From Pseudomonas sp. MWU15-20650 (lineage in GTDB: Bacteria; Pseudomonadota; Gammaproteobacteria; Pseudomonadales; Pseudomonadaceae), in NCBI RefSeq assembly GCF_023242475.1, contig NZ_JALJFG010000010.1:90294-154293 (forward strand): a stretch of 64,000 nt of DNA, written 5' to 3'. The position numbers were made by a program, and so were the translations under genes. Below, in pieces: positions 50,626 to 59,706 of the stretch (position 1 is its first letter; each line of letters starts with the position of its first letter). Below the pieces are notes generated by a model, which worked only from the letters and a program-made list of their open reading frames with translations, ran no database searches and was not told where the DNA came from.

Positions 50626-51555
50626 ATGGTGCACGCTGATTCCCTTGCCACATTGAACCGCCACTGGCTGCGCAGAGGGTTGTGGTGTGCCGTGCTATTG
50701 CTGAACAGTCCGGCCGCCTGGGGTGAGGCTTACCAGGCGCAGGACGAGAGCCTGCAGACGTTTTTTTCCGCGTTGTCGGTGCCGTTGGGCCTACCTGTCG
50801 TGATCAGCCCCGCATTGGCTCGCAAGCGTATCAGCGGGCTGTTCGATCTCGAGGCGCCGCAACAGGTCGTCGAAACGCTGGCCCGACAGGAGGGCTTGAT
50901 CTGGCACAGCGACGGGCAAGTCCTGCACCTCTACGACGCGTCTGAAGCGAGAAGCTCGGCAGTGGTGCTGCGGCACATCTCCGTCAACAGGCTGAGCGGC
51001 ATCATGCGTCGTACGGGATTTGACGATTCGCGATATCCACTGCGTGAAAGCGGTGGGCGCACGTTCTATGTCTCCGGGCCCCCCAGTTATGTCGATCACG
51101 TAATGCGGCTGGCTCAACTGATGGACCGGCCACGCCGGGGAAAAACCATGGACGCTTATGCATTCGGTGTCATTCAGTTGTTAAACACCCACGTGGAGGA
51201 TCGTCAGTATGGCACCGGCGCAAACACGGCCCGCGTGCCGGGAATGGTCTCCACGATCCACGCCCTGCTGTCCAGTGAGCAGAGGCGCCAGTTGGCGGAC
51301 GGGCGCCTGACGTTGATGGCCTACCCGGACACCAACAGCGTGCTGGTCAAGGGCACGCCCGCCCAGGTGCGCCTGATCGAAAAGTGGGTGGCCGAACGGG
51401 ACGTGCCCAAACCGCCGAATGAAGTCTCGTTATGGCGGGCCAATGTGGGCCGCGTTGAGTCAGAGCTACCGGGCGAGCTGCCACCGTTGACGGCCGCGCA
51501 ACATGAGCGCGTACGACGGGCGTTCCTGCGACCGGACCGCGAGCTCTCTCCCTGA
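50626..51555 (+). pseudogene. invG: Truncated SPI-1-type T3SS secretin (InvG family), N-terminal part only
   Basis: 309-residue reading frame. A signal peptide (first ~34 residues) precedes N0/N1-type domains very similar to InvG/EscC secretins (QDESLQTFFSALSVPLGLPVV, RISGLFDLEAPQQVVE, YPLRESGGRTFYVSGPPSYV, MAYPDTNSVLVKGTPAQV). The frame breaks off near VSLW, where the secretin barrel domain should begin, so the pore-forming C-terminal half (about 250 residues) is missing. It could still be translated but cannot form a secretin ring. Confidence 0.8.
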
Positions 51556-51570
51556 AGAAGGCGTTAGCCC

Positions 51571-51783
51571 ATGTACCTGGAAATACTGCTGCAGGAGCAA
51601 CTGATCAGCCGTAAGCGTTTGGCTGCGTTCGCACCAGGAAAGGTGTTGCCCCTGGCGCCTGGGGTCAACCTCTGCGTGGAGGTGCGCGTCAATGGCCAAC
51701 TGATGGCTGTGGGTGAACTGGTGCAACTGGAGGATCGATTAGGGGTTGAGCTGCATGAGGTTTATCAGGAGTGGGTGCCTTAA
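51571..51783 (+). pseudogene. spaO: C-terminal fragment of a T3SS sorting-platform protein (SpaO/SctQ)
   Basis: 70-residue frame whose second half, VNGQLMAVGELVQLEDRLGVELHE, is the SPOA/FliN-like end of SpaO. The upstream body of SpaO is absent. It starts 15 bases after the truncated invG, so the sequence between invG and the end of spaO has been lost. The ATG at 51571 resembles the internal start from which short SpaO (SpaOC) is made in some systems. Confidence 0.7.
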
Positions 51784-51951
51784 TCGGCGCAGCGAGTGAA
51801 TTGTCTTACCGGGAGCGGGTAGAAAAACCTAGCTCAATGGGCTTTTTCCTAGGGCTTGTCGTGGGGCCGGTTTTTATAGTCATCGCAGTGGTGGGGGAAT
51901 CGGTACAGGAAATAAGGATTTGAATGTCAGTAGTCGAATGCAGAGGTGCGC

Positions 51952-52338
51952 ATGGTCGCCGTGACTGATGGGCCGACGACGTCCCTGGTCTTTGCTCGTT
52001 GGACCTTGCAGGGCGATGGCCGGTTGACGGGCGAGCAGACGGATGTTCAGTTGCCACCCAAGGAGGGGCGGGTACTTCGATTGCTGCTCGCATCCGGTGG
52101 CACGCTGATGACCAAGGACCGTTTGCTGGCGCTTGCCTGGCCGCAGGGTGAGGTGGCGGATGAGTCGCTGACGCGGTGCATCTATTCCCTGCGCAAGCAC
52201 TTGAAGGCCGATAAAGGCTTTATCAAGACAATTTATGGCAAAGGTTACCGGTTCACGTGCCCGGTGCGGGTCATGGGCGATGATTCCAGGCCCCTGTTGT
52301 ACGTGTGTTCGGTTTGCGGGCAGGCCGACAATGCTTAA
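51952..52338 (+). CDS. HilA-like/OmpR-type winged-helix DNA-binding protein, DNA-binding domain only
   Basis: 128-residue protein consisting almost entirely of a Trans_reg_C winged helix (about 15-105: LPPKEGRVLRLLLASGGTLMTKDRLLALAW, SLTRCIYSLRKHL, YGKGYRF). No receiver or TPR domain is present. In Salmonella SPI-1, hilA is followed by iagB, as here. It overlaps the iagB start by eight bases. Either a shortened regulator or a remnant. Confidence 0.8.
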   Translation: MVAVTDGPTTSLVFARWTLQGDGRLTGEQTDVQLPPKEGRVLRLLLASGGTLMTKDRLLALAWPQGEVADESLTRCIYSLRKHLKADKGFIKTIYGKGYRFTCPVRVMGDDSRPLLYVCSVCGQADNA

Positions 52339-52792
52339 GGTCTGGGGCAAAACCCTGTTGCTGGGGGTACTGATGGGCAGTAACCAGGCAGTGGCTTTTT
52401 GCTGGGAGGAAGTGGCACGTCGCTACGACCTCGAGCCGGAATTGCTGCAGGCCATCGCCGCCGTTGAGTCGGGTTACCGTGCGCAAGCAATAAACCATGC
52501 CAACGCGAATGGCACGCGGGATATCGGTTTGATGCAGATCAACAGCATCCACTTGCCTCGGTTGCTCAGGCAGGGCATTACCGAGGAGCGGCTGCTGAGC
52601 GAGCCTTGCTTGTCGGTGGAGGTCGGTGCCTCGATTCTCGCCGAGTTTATCCAGCGTTTTGGCTACAACTGGACGGCGGTAGGTTCCTACAATGTGGGCC
52701 CCGGGCCCGGGCCGCAGCGAGAGGCGTTGCGCATGCGGTACGCGGAAAAAATCTGGGTGCGCTATGAGGCGTTGATGGAGCATCGCAACTGA
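52331..52792 (+). CDS. iagB: IagB-like lytic transglycosylase (T3SS-associated)
   Basis: 153-residue secreted SLT-domain muramidase. The signal peptide (MLKVWGKTLLLGVLMGSNQAVAF) is followed by the catalytic glutamate in AIAAVESGYRAQA, then DIGLMQINSIHLP and AVGSYNVGPGP. Small, T3SS-associated transglycosylases of this type open peptidoglycan for the injectisome. Intact in length. ATG at 52331. Confidence 0.87.
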   Translation: MLKVWGKTLLLGVLMGSNQAVAFCWEEVARRYDLEPELLQAIAAVESGYRAQAINHANANGTRDIGLMQINSIHLPRLLRQGITEERLLSEPCLSVEVGASILAEFIQRFGYNWTAVGSYNVGPGPGPQREALRMRYAEKIWVRYEALMEHRN

Positions 52793-52877
52793 CGATTGGG
52801 CGGCACGCCTCGCATGCAGGCCGCCACCCCGGCTATAATCCCCGCCACCTTTTGCCGCCTCCGAGTCTAGCCCGCCC

Positions 52878-53903
52878 ATGTATACCCTGGCCCGCCAGTT
52901 GTTGTTCAAACTCTCCCCGGAAACCTCCCACGATCTGTCCCTGGACCTGATTGGTGCGGGTGGCCGCCTGGGACTCAATGGCCTGGTATGCAAGGCACCG
53001 GCGAAAATGCCAGTGTCGGTGATGGGGCTCGACTTCCCCAACCCGGTCGGGCTGGCAGCCGGCCTGGACAAGAACGGCGCGGCCATTGATGGTTTTGCGC
53101 AACTGGGTTTCGGCTTTGTTGAAATCGGCACCGTGACCCCAAGGCCGCAACCGGGCAACCCTAAACCACGTATCTTCCGCTTGCCGGAAGCCGAGGCGAT
53201 CATCAACCGCATGGGTTTCAACAACCTGGGCGTCGATCATCTGCTGTCGCGGGTTCAGGCGGCGAAATACACGGGCATCCTCGGTATCAACATCGGCAAG
53301 AATTTCGACACGCCGGTGGAGCGTGCAGTGGATGACTACCTGATCTGCCTGGACAAGGTCTACGCCCACGCCAGCTATGTCACGGTGAACGTCAGCTCGC
53401 CCAACACGCCGGGCCTGCGCAGCCTGCAGTTCGGTGACTCGCTCAAGCAACTGCTCGAAGCCTTGCGCCAGCGCCAGGAAGACCTGGCCGTGCGGCACGG
53501 CAAGCGCGTGCCCTTGGCGATCAAGATTGCTCCGGACATGAGTGATGAAGAAACCGTGCAGGTCGCCCAGGCTCTGGTGGACTCGGGTATGGACGCGGTG
53601 ATCGCGACCAACACCACGCTCAGCCGCGTAGGCGTCGAAGGCCTGGCCCACGGTGACGAGGCGGGTGGCTTGTCGGGCGCACCGGTGCGCGACAAGAGCA
53701 CCCATATCGTCAAGGTGCTGGCAGCCGAGCTGGCAGGGCGCCTGCCGATCATCGCGGTGGGTGGGATCACCGAAGGCAAGCATGCTGCCGAGAAGATCGC
53801 GGCCGGCGCAAGCCTGGTGCAGTTGTACTCCGGTTTCATCTACAAAGGCCCGGCGCTGATTCGCGAGTCGGTGGATGCGATCGCGGCGTTGCCAAAGCCT
53901 TGA
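52878..53903 (+). CDS. pyrD: Dihydroorotate dehydrogenase (quinone) PyrD
   Basis: 341-residue class 2 enzyme oxidising dihydroorotate with the quinone pool in pyrimidine synthesis. An N-terminal membrane-association helix ([20 protein letters not shown]) is followed by the FMN barrel, with [24 protein letters not shown] (catalytic serine of class 2) and [19 protein letters not shown] at 52878. Confidence 0.97.
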   Translation: MYTLARQLLFKLSPETSHDLSLDLIGAGGRLGLNGLVCKAPAKMPVSVMGLDFPNPVGLAAGLDKNGAAIDGFAQLGFGFVEIGTVTPRPQPGNPKPRIFRLPEAEAIINRMGFNNLGVDHLLSRVQAAKYTGILGINIGKNFDTPVERAVDDYLICLDKVYAHASYVTVNVSSPNTPGLRSLQFGDSLKQLLEALRQRQEDLAVRHGKRVPLAIKIAPDMSDEETVQVAQALVDSGMDAVIATNTTLSRVGVEGLAHGDEAGGLSGAPVRDKSTHIVKVLAAELAGRLPIIAVGGITEGKHAAEKIAAGASLVQLYSGFIYKGPALIRESVDAIAALPKP

Positions 53904-53924
53904 AGGTGGTAAACGCCGGCCAAT

Positions 53925-53948
53925 AAAAAGGGCTCCGTAAAGGAGCCC
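53925..53948 (-). terminator. Terminator of rmf (minus strand)
   Basis: Minus strand GGGCTCC-TTTAC-GGAGCCC hairpin with a run of five T residues. It lies between pyrD and rmf and is oriented for rmf, about 90 bases past its stop. Confidence 0.75.
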
Positions 53949-54035
53949 CTGGGCCGAAGCCCGCCGCCCGGATAGGGCGCGCGTGGTTAAGTCGTTACAG
54001 GTTCAAAGGTGGTGTGTCGGAATTAAGTGCCCTGA

Positions 54036-54251
54036 TTAGCCGACGGCGTGAAGTTCGTTGAGTCTGTGGATGCCCGCAGTGCCAGTCATACCGTCCCAGT
54101 TGTCGCCGCGTCCTTCTCGCCAGCCGTTGATCCAGGCTTGGCGTACCGACGGTAGAGTAAATGGGCAAAGCTCACGGGATTTTCCATGAACGCCATATTG
54201 ATATCCGCGTAAAAATGCTCTTTCCAACGGATCACGCTTAAGTCTTCTCAT
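54036..54251 (-). CDS. rmf: Ribosome modulation factor Rmf
   Basis: 71-residue basic protein that dimerises 70S ribosomes into 100S particles in stationary phase. MRRLKRDPLERAFLRGYQYGVHGKSRELCPF and the WINGWREGRGDNWDG end are typical. Its 5' leader has a GC-rich inverted repeat CGGCCTCG-TC-CGAGGCCG at 54291-54308, about 40 bases before the ATG. Confidence 0.95.
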   Translation of the reverse strand: MRRLKRDPLERAFLRGYQYGVHGKSRELCPFTLPSVRQAWINGWREGRGDNWDGMTGTAGIHRLNELHAVG

Positions 54252-54794
54252 AGGGTGTTTCCCTCACTTGTTGACTGTCTAGATATCCTTCGGCCTCGTC
54301 CGAGGCCGGGCAGAGTTTTTCTGCCGTTGGTGGGCTCGCTGCCGGCGTGGCGAGCCGATGTGTCGGCGTCGTTACGGCGCCAACCTGTGTTGAGTTCTAA
54401 CCAATAGGTCACACGTATTCAATGATCGTTTTGTCATAAGCACGTAACGATAACGATGCTATAGCCATAAGCTGGGATGGCTTTTCGCCCCATTTACCGG
54501 GCAAAGCCAGCTATGATGTGCTTTGCAAAGAGGATGGGTCTAATCCTTTGGTAAGAATGTCCGCTTGTTGCAGTCGGTTATTATTCGACGAAGGGTCGGA
54601 ATGTTTCTTTTTGTTGCGCGGTTCTGTTTCTAAAAACTTCTATCTGCCCCGTCAATCAAGGCTCAAATGCCCGCAAGGCGGGGTGGGACGGCACATTCGT
54701 GCCACACGAGCACTCTTCAAGAAAAGTGCTTGATTGAAAACCGAGCTGGCGATGCGTTGCCTGTTCATTGATTGCTGAAAAGCCTGGAATGCCC
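54252..54794. other. 543-base intergenic region between rmf and rlmKL
   Basis: No gene found. Contains the inverted repeat at 54291-54308 in the rmf leader, a GGCTTT...AAAGCC-type hairpin near 54479-54508 and an AGCACT...AGTGCT hairpin at 54708-54730. Lower GC than the coding parts. The short frames here have no recognisable product. Confidence 0.5.
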
Positions 54795-57059
54795 ATGTCG
54801 GACCGTTTTGAACTCTTCCTCACCTGCCCCAAGGGCCTCGAAGGCCTGCTGATCGAGGAAGCCGTCGGGCTTGGCCTTGAGGAAGCCCGCGAGCACACCT
54901 CGGCCGTACGCGGCATGGCCGACATGGAAACCGCCTACCGCCTGTGCCTCTGGTCACGTCTGGCCAACCGCGTGCTGCTGGTGCTCAAGCGCTTCCCGAT
55001 GAAGGACGCCGAAGACCTCTACCACGGCGTGCTGGATATCGAGTGGGCGGACCACATGGTGCCCGACGGCACCCTGGCAGTGGAATTCAGCGGCCATGGC
55101 TCGGGCATCGACAACACCCACTTCGGCGCGTTGAAGGTCAAGGATGCGATCGTCGACAAGCTGCGTACTCCCACCGGCGAACGTCCGTCCATCGACAAGA
55201 TCAACCCTGACCTGCGCATTCACCTGCGCCTGGACCGTGGCGAAGCCATTCTTTCCCTGGACCTCTCCGGCCACAGCCTGCACCAGCGTGGTTACCGCCT
55301 GCAGCAGGGCGCGGCACCGTTGAAGGAAAACCTGGCCGCCGCGATCCTGATCCGCGCCGGCTGGCCGCGCATTGCTGCCGAAGGCGGCGCGCTGACCGAC
55401 CCGATGTGCGGTGTGGGTACCTTCCTGGTAGAAGGCGCGATGATCGCCGCCGACATGGCCCCCAACCTCAACCGCGAATTGTGGGGCTTCACCACTTGGC
55501 TGGGTCACGTCCCGGCGCTGTGGAAGAAACTGCACGCAGAGGCCACTGAGCGCGCAGCCATCGGCATGAACAAGCCGCCGTTGTGGGTACGTGGCTACGA
55601 AGCCGACCCACGGCTGATCCAACCGGCACGCAATAACATCGAGCGTGCCGGCCTGAGCCACTGGATCAAGGTGTATCAGGGTGAAGTCGGCACCTTCGAG
55701 CCGCGCCCGGACCAGAACCAGAAAGGGCTGGTGATTTGCAACCCACCCTACGGCGAGCGATTGGGTGACGAAGCCAGCCTGTTGTACCTCTACCAGAACC
55801 TCGGCGAGCGCCTGCGCCAGGCCTGCATGGGCTGGGAAGCGGCGGTGTTCACCGGCGCACCCGACCTGGGCAAGCGCATGGGTATCCGCAGCCACAAGCA
55901 GTATTCGTTCTGGAACGGTGCATTGCCGTGCAAATTGCTGCTGATCAAGGTCAATCCGGACCAGTTCGTCACCGGCGAGCGCCGCACCCCGGAACAGCGC
56001 CAGGCCGAACGTGAACAAGCGGCTTATGACCAGGCTCCGACCGAGCCGGTAGAGCGCCAGTACAACAAGAACGGCAACCCGATCAAGCCGGCTCCGGCGC
56101 CAGTGATTGAGCAGGCACGCTTGAGTGAAGGCGGACAGATGTTCGCCAACCGCCTGCAAAAGAACCTCAAGTTGCTGGGCAAGTGGGCCAAGCGAGAAGG
56201 CGTGGATTGCTACCGTGTGTACGACGCCGATATGCCGGAGTACTCCATGGCCATCGACCTGTACCACGATTGGGTGCATGTGCAGGAGTACGCCGCACCG
56301 AAATCCATCGACCCGGAAAAGGCCTCGGCCCGCATGTTCGATGCCCTGGCGGCGATTCCCCAGGCGCTGAACGTCGACAAGAGCCGCGTAGTGGTCAAGC
56401 GTCGCGAGCGTCAGAGCGGCACCAAGCAGTACGAGCGCCAGAGCGCCCAGGGTAAGTTCACTGAGGTCAGCGAAGGCGGCGTGAAGCTGCTGGTCAACCT
56501 CACCGACTACCTGGACACCGGCCTGTTCCTCGACCACCGCCCAATGCGCATGCGGATCCAGAAAGAAGCGGCCGGCAAGCGTTTCCTCAACTTGTATTGC
56601 TACACCGCCACCGCCAGTGTGCACGCCGCCAAGGGGGGGGCGCGCAGCACCACCAGCGTCGATCTGTCCAAGACCTACCTGGACTGGGCGCGCCGCAATT
56701 TCTCCCTCAACGGTTTCTCCGACAAAAACCGTCTGGAGCAGGGTGATGTGATGGCCTGGCTGGAGGCCAGTCGCGATGAGTTCGACCTGATTTTCATCGA
56801 CCCGCCGACTTTCTCCAACTCCAAGCGCATGGAAGGCATCTTCGACGTACAGCGCGACCACGTGCAGTTGCTCGACCTGGCCATGGCCCGTCTGGCGCCG
56901 GGCGGCGTGCTGTACTTCTCGAACAACTTCCGCAAGTTCCAGTTGGAAGACAACCTCATCGAACGCTATGCGGTCGAGGAAATCAGCGACAAAACCATTG
57001 ACCCGGATTTCGCACGGAATGCGAAGATCCACCGGGCGTGGAAAATCACCGCGCGCTGA
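54795..57059 (+). CDS. rlmL: Bifunctional 23S rRNA methyltransferase RlmKL
   Basis: 754-residue fusion of RlmL (m2G2445; THUMP then methyltransferase with the NPPYGERLG motif) and RlmK (m7G2069; C-terminal Rossmann domain with LNLYCYTATASVHAAKGGA and FIDPPTFSNSK). ATG at 54795 (MSDRFELFLTCPKGLEGLL); the in-frame ATG six bases earlier (54789) is the other option. The two activities are on one chain as in other gammaproteobacteria. Confidence 0.95.
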   Translation: MSDRFELFLTCPKGLEGLLIEEAVGLGLEEAREHTSAVRGMADMETAYRLCLWSRLANRVLLVLKRFPMKDAEDLYHGVLDIEWADHMVPDGTLAVEFSGHGSGIDNTHFGALKVKDAIVDKLRTPTGERPSIDKINPDLRIHLRLDRGEAILSLDLSGHSLHQRGYRLQQGAAPLKENLAAAILIRAGWPRIAAEGGALTDPMCGVGTFLVEGAMIAADMAPNLNRELWGFTTWLGHVPALWKKLHAEATERAAIGMNKPPLWVRGYEADPRLIQPARNNIERAGLSHWIKVYQGEVGTFEPRPDQNQKGLVICNPPYGERLGDEASLLYLYQNLGERLRQACMGWEAAVFTGAPDLGKRMGIRSHKQYSFWNGALPCKLLLIKVNPDQFVTGERRTPEQRQAEREQAAYDQAPTEPVERQYNKNGNPIKPAPAPVIEQARLSEGGQMFANRLQKNLKLLGKWAKREGVDCYRVYDADMPEYSMAIDLYHDWVHVQEYAAPKSIDPEKASARMFDALAAIPQALNVDKSRVVVKRRERQSGTKQYERQSAQGKFTEVSEGGVKLLVNLTDYLDTGLFLDHRPMRMRIQKEAAGKRFLNLYCYTATASVHAAKGGARSTTSVDLSKTYLDWARRNFSLNGFSDKNRLEQGDVMAWLEASRDEFDLIFIDPPTFSNSKRMEGIFDVQRDHVQLLDLAMARLAPGGVLYFSNNFRKFQLEDNLIERYAVEEISDKTIDPDFARNAKIHRAWKITAR

Positions 57060-57076
57060 TCGCCGAACGTTGCACC

Positions 57077-57119
57077 AAAAAGCCGCAAGCCAGGTTTATT
57101 CAGGGTTTGCGGCTTTTTT
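57077..57119 (+). terminator. Terminator after rlmKL
   Basis: AAAAGCCGCAAGCC pairs with GGTTTGCGGCTTTT across a 12-base loop and is followed by T residues, 18 bases after the stop. Confidence 0.85.
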
Positions 57120-57204
57120 GCGCTGGTCAAACACGGGCCCCGTGGCTATAACTAGGGCCTAGCCAACGTGACACCCCCGCACACTGGCGCTGTGAGTGTT
57201 GCCT

Positions 57205-59619
57205 ATGCCGATGCAAGCCGTTCGCCCGAAAATCCTTGGTTTTATCAGTGAGCAGGCATCGGCTTGGCTGGTGGCGTTGGTGGTGTTACTGGCCGGTAGT
57301 GCGCTGACGGTGATCGTCGCGTGGACGGCTGCAGACCTGTATCAGCAACAGTTGCGTCAGCGTTTCCAGTTACTGGTCAACGAGCGCTACACTCGTCTTC
57401 AGGAGCGGTTTGAAGACCAGGAGCAACGCCTGGGCAGCCTGCGCCGATTCTTCGTCAACTCCACGGATGTTTCCCGTGCCGAATTCGACGGCTTCGCCCA
57501 ACCCTTGCTGCTGCATACCCGTGCCTATGCCTGGGCGCCGCGGATATTTCGCGATCAACGCAGCCAGTTTGAACAGGAAATCTCCCGCCAGCGTGGTGTC
57601 CCTTTCAGCATCCGTGAACTGAATGCGTCGGGTGAGCTGACACCCGCCGTCGAGCGCGATGAATACGTGCCGGTGCTTTACAGCCAGACACAAAGCTTGC
57701 TGGGCTCGCCCCTTGGCTTTGACTTGCTGGCCCAGCCCCTGCGGCGCTCCGTCCTTGAGCGGGCGCAAAAAAGCGGCAAGCCGGCGGTGTCCCAGCCCAT
57801 GCAATTGGTGGGGGTAGAGCCAGCCTATGCCGATGGTGTGTTGCTGGTTTCGCCGGTCAGCAAAGCCGCCGGTGCCGAGCCCTACGGTTTTGTGATGGCG
57901 GTGATCAGCATGCGCCAGCTGGTGGCTGATGGTTTGCCCAAGTCGAACCGGGACAACCTGGTGATGCAGATTATCGACACCTCCGACGCCGAGCAACGCG
58001 TGTTGTATGCGTCCAGTAATGCGGTGGGCGACAGCGACCTCATTGCCGCACGCCGCCTGACCCTTGGCGATCATGTCTATGCCTTGAGCTTACGCGCCAG
58101 CCGAGTGTTCGACCGGGCCAACCATTCCTCGATGAATACGATCCTGGCCATGGGCATGCTGCTCAGTGTCTTGCTCAGCGCGTTGCTCTATGTGTTGGTC
58201 AGCCAGCGTCAGCGTGCGCTGAGACTGGTTGAACAGCGCACCGAGCAGTTGCGTTCGCGCGAGCAAGAGTTGCGCGGGGCCCATGGGCAATTACGCAGTG
58301 TGCTGAATGCGGCGACTCAAGTCGCGATCATCGCCACTGACCTGCGCGGTGTGATCAGCACCTTCAACGCTGGCGCCGAACACATGCTTGGGTTCAAGGC
58401 GAAGCAGGTGTTGGGCCTCATGACCCTGGAGAATCTGCACGTGGCCGCAGAACTCGACGCTCGCGCCGCGCACTTGAGTGTGGTGTTAGGCAAGCGTATT
58501 CCTTCAAGCCAGGCCATGCTGGTGGAAAACCCGGACAGTCAACACGATGCCCGCGAATGGACGCTGATACGCGAGGACGGTAGCCAGCTGACTGTAAATA
58601 TGCTGGCGACGGTGTTGTTGGATGACTACGGCCTGTGGGTCGGGCATCTGGCGATTTACCTGGATGTCACCGAACAAAGGCGCGCCTACGAGGCCCTGGC
58701 CGCGCGCGACCGCCTGCTGAAAAAGCTCAGTGTCCATGTGCCGGGTGGGATCTTCCAGTTCACCCTGGAGCCCCAGGACAACTCGCGTTTCCTTTATGCC
58801 AGCGATGGCATGCGCGATATCTATGAAATCGAGCCCGGCGTATTACAGCGGGATGCGCGCAAGGTGTTGGAGCGTATTCACCCCTTGGATGTCGAGCGGG
58901 TACGCGCCTCGATACGTTTATCGGCACTGCAATTGAGCCCTTGGCGCGAAGAGTATCGCGTGCAATTGCCGCAGCGGGGCCTGCGTTGGATTCGTGGCGA
59001 AGCCACGCCGGAAGAGTTGCCTGGCGGCGGTACGCTTTGGCACGGCTTTGTGTCGGATATTTCCGACCTCAAACGGGTGGAGGAAGAACTGCGTGCGCTT
59101 TCGATTACCGACTCCCTGACGGGCATCCATAACCGACGCTATTTTCACGATCGCCTCAAGACCGAGACGCTCAGGCTTGATCGAACGTCGGGCGCCTTAT
59201 CGCTGATCATGCTCGACATTGATCACTTCAAGCGGATCAACGACCAGCACGGGCACGCCGTGGGGGACGGCGTGCTGCAGGAGTTGTGCAAGCGTATCGG
59301 CCAACGCGTGCGTCGCACCGATGTGTTCTGCCGGCTGGGCGGGGAGGAGTTCGTGGTGCTGTGCCCCAACACCGATGGCGCCCAGGCATACAGTGTGGCG
59401 ATGGAGTTATGGCAGGCATTGCGCAGTGCACCGATGGCATCGGTGGGGGTCGTGACTGCCAGCTTCGGCGTCGCCAGTTGGCGAGTGGGGGAGGGGATTG
59501 ACGGGCTGCTGTTGCGTGCCGATTCGGCGGTGTACGTGGCGAAGCAGGCGGGTCGGGACCGGGTTGAGTCGGTGGCGAGGGAGCTTGCTCCCGCCGGACC
59601 GCGAAGCGGTCCCAATTAA
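57205..59619 (+). CDS. CHASE-PAS-PAS-GGDEF diguanylate cyclase
   Basis: 804-residue membrane sensor. TM1 (about 20-42), extracytoplasmic CHASE domain (about 70-290, with RAYAWAPRIFRDQRSQFEQE), TM2 (about 308-332), a short coiled coil, a PAS domain (about 358-480), a second PAS_3-like domain (about 505-620), and GGDEF. The active site reads GGEEF at 712-716 and an inhibitory RxxD site (RRTD, 703-706) lies five residues before it, so cyclic-di-GMP synthesis with product inhibition is expected. No EAL domain. The last ~15 residues are encoded by a REP element. ATG at 57205 chosen; 57211 is possible. Confidence 0.92.
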   Translation: MPMQAVRPKILGFISEQASAWLVALVVLLAGSALTVIVAWTAADLYQQQLRQRFQLLVNERYTRLQERFEDQEQRLGSLRRFFVNSTDVSRAEFDGFAQPLLLHTRAYAWAPRIFRDQRSQFEQEISRQRGVPFSIRELNASGELTPAVERDEYVPVLYSQTQSLLGSPLGFDLLAQPLRRSVLERAQKSGKPAVSQPMQLVGVEPAYADGVLLVSPVSKAAGAEPYGFVMAVISMRQLVADGLPKSNRDNLVMQIIDTSDAEQRVLYASSNAVGDSDLIAARRLTLGDHVYALSLRASRVFDRANHSSMNTILAMGMLLSVLLSALLYVLVSQRQRALRLVEQRTEQLRSREQELRGAHGQLRSVLNAATQVAIIATDLRGVISTFNAGAEHMLGFKAKQVLGLMTLENLHVAAELDARAAHLSVVLGKRIPSSQAMLVENPDSQHDAREWTLIREDGSQLTVNMLATVLLDDYGLWVGHLAIYLDVTEQRRAYEALAARDRLLKKLSVHVPGGIFQFTLEPQDNSRFLYASDGMRDIYEIEPGVLQRDARKVLERIHPLDVERVRASIRLSALQLSPWREEYRVQLPQRGLRWIRGEATPEELPGGGTLWHGFVSDISDLKRVEEELRALSITDSLTGIHNRRYFHDRLKTETLRLDRTSGALSLIMLDIDHFKRINDQHGHAVGDGVLQELCKRIGQRVRRTDVFCRLGGEEFVVLCPNTDGAQAYSVAMELWQALRSAPMASVGVVTASFGVASWRVGEGIDGLLLRADSAVYVAKQAGRDRVESVARELAPAGPRSGPN

Positions 59620-59700
59620 CTCGGCCCTGGCTTCCAGATAAAACGCAGTATCGGGTTTAAGGGCTGCTTCGCAGCCCAGCGGGAGCAAGCTCCCTCGCCA
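59573..59700. repeat. REP pair overlapping the 3' end of the diguanylate cyclase gene
   Basis: TGGCGAGGGAGCTTGCTCCCGC at the left and GCGGGAGCAAGCTCCCTCGCCA at the right, with inner arms GGACCGCGAAGCGGTCC and GGGCTGCTTCGCAGCCC. The left unit lies inside the coding sequence of the cyclase (stop at 59617-59619); the rest lies between it and dacB. Confidence 0.9.
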
Positions 59701-59706
59701 TAGAGG

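Noticed and set aside
54954..57032. 692-codon open frame opposite rlmKL
   Set aside because: Same reason: shadow frame caused by codon bias; the plus strand encodes a full RlmKL.
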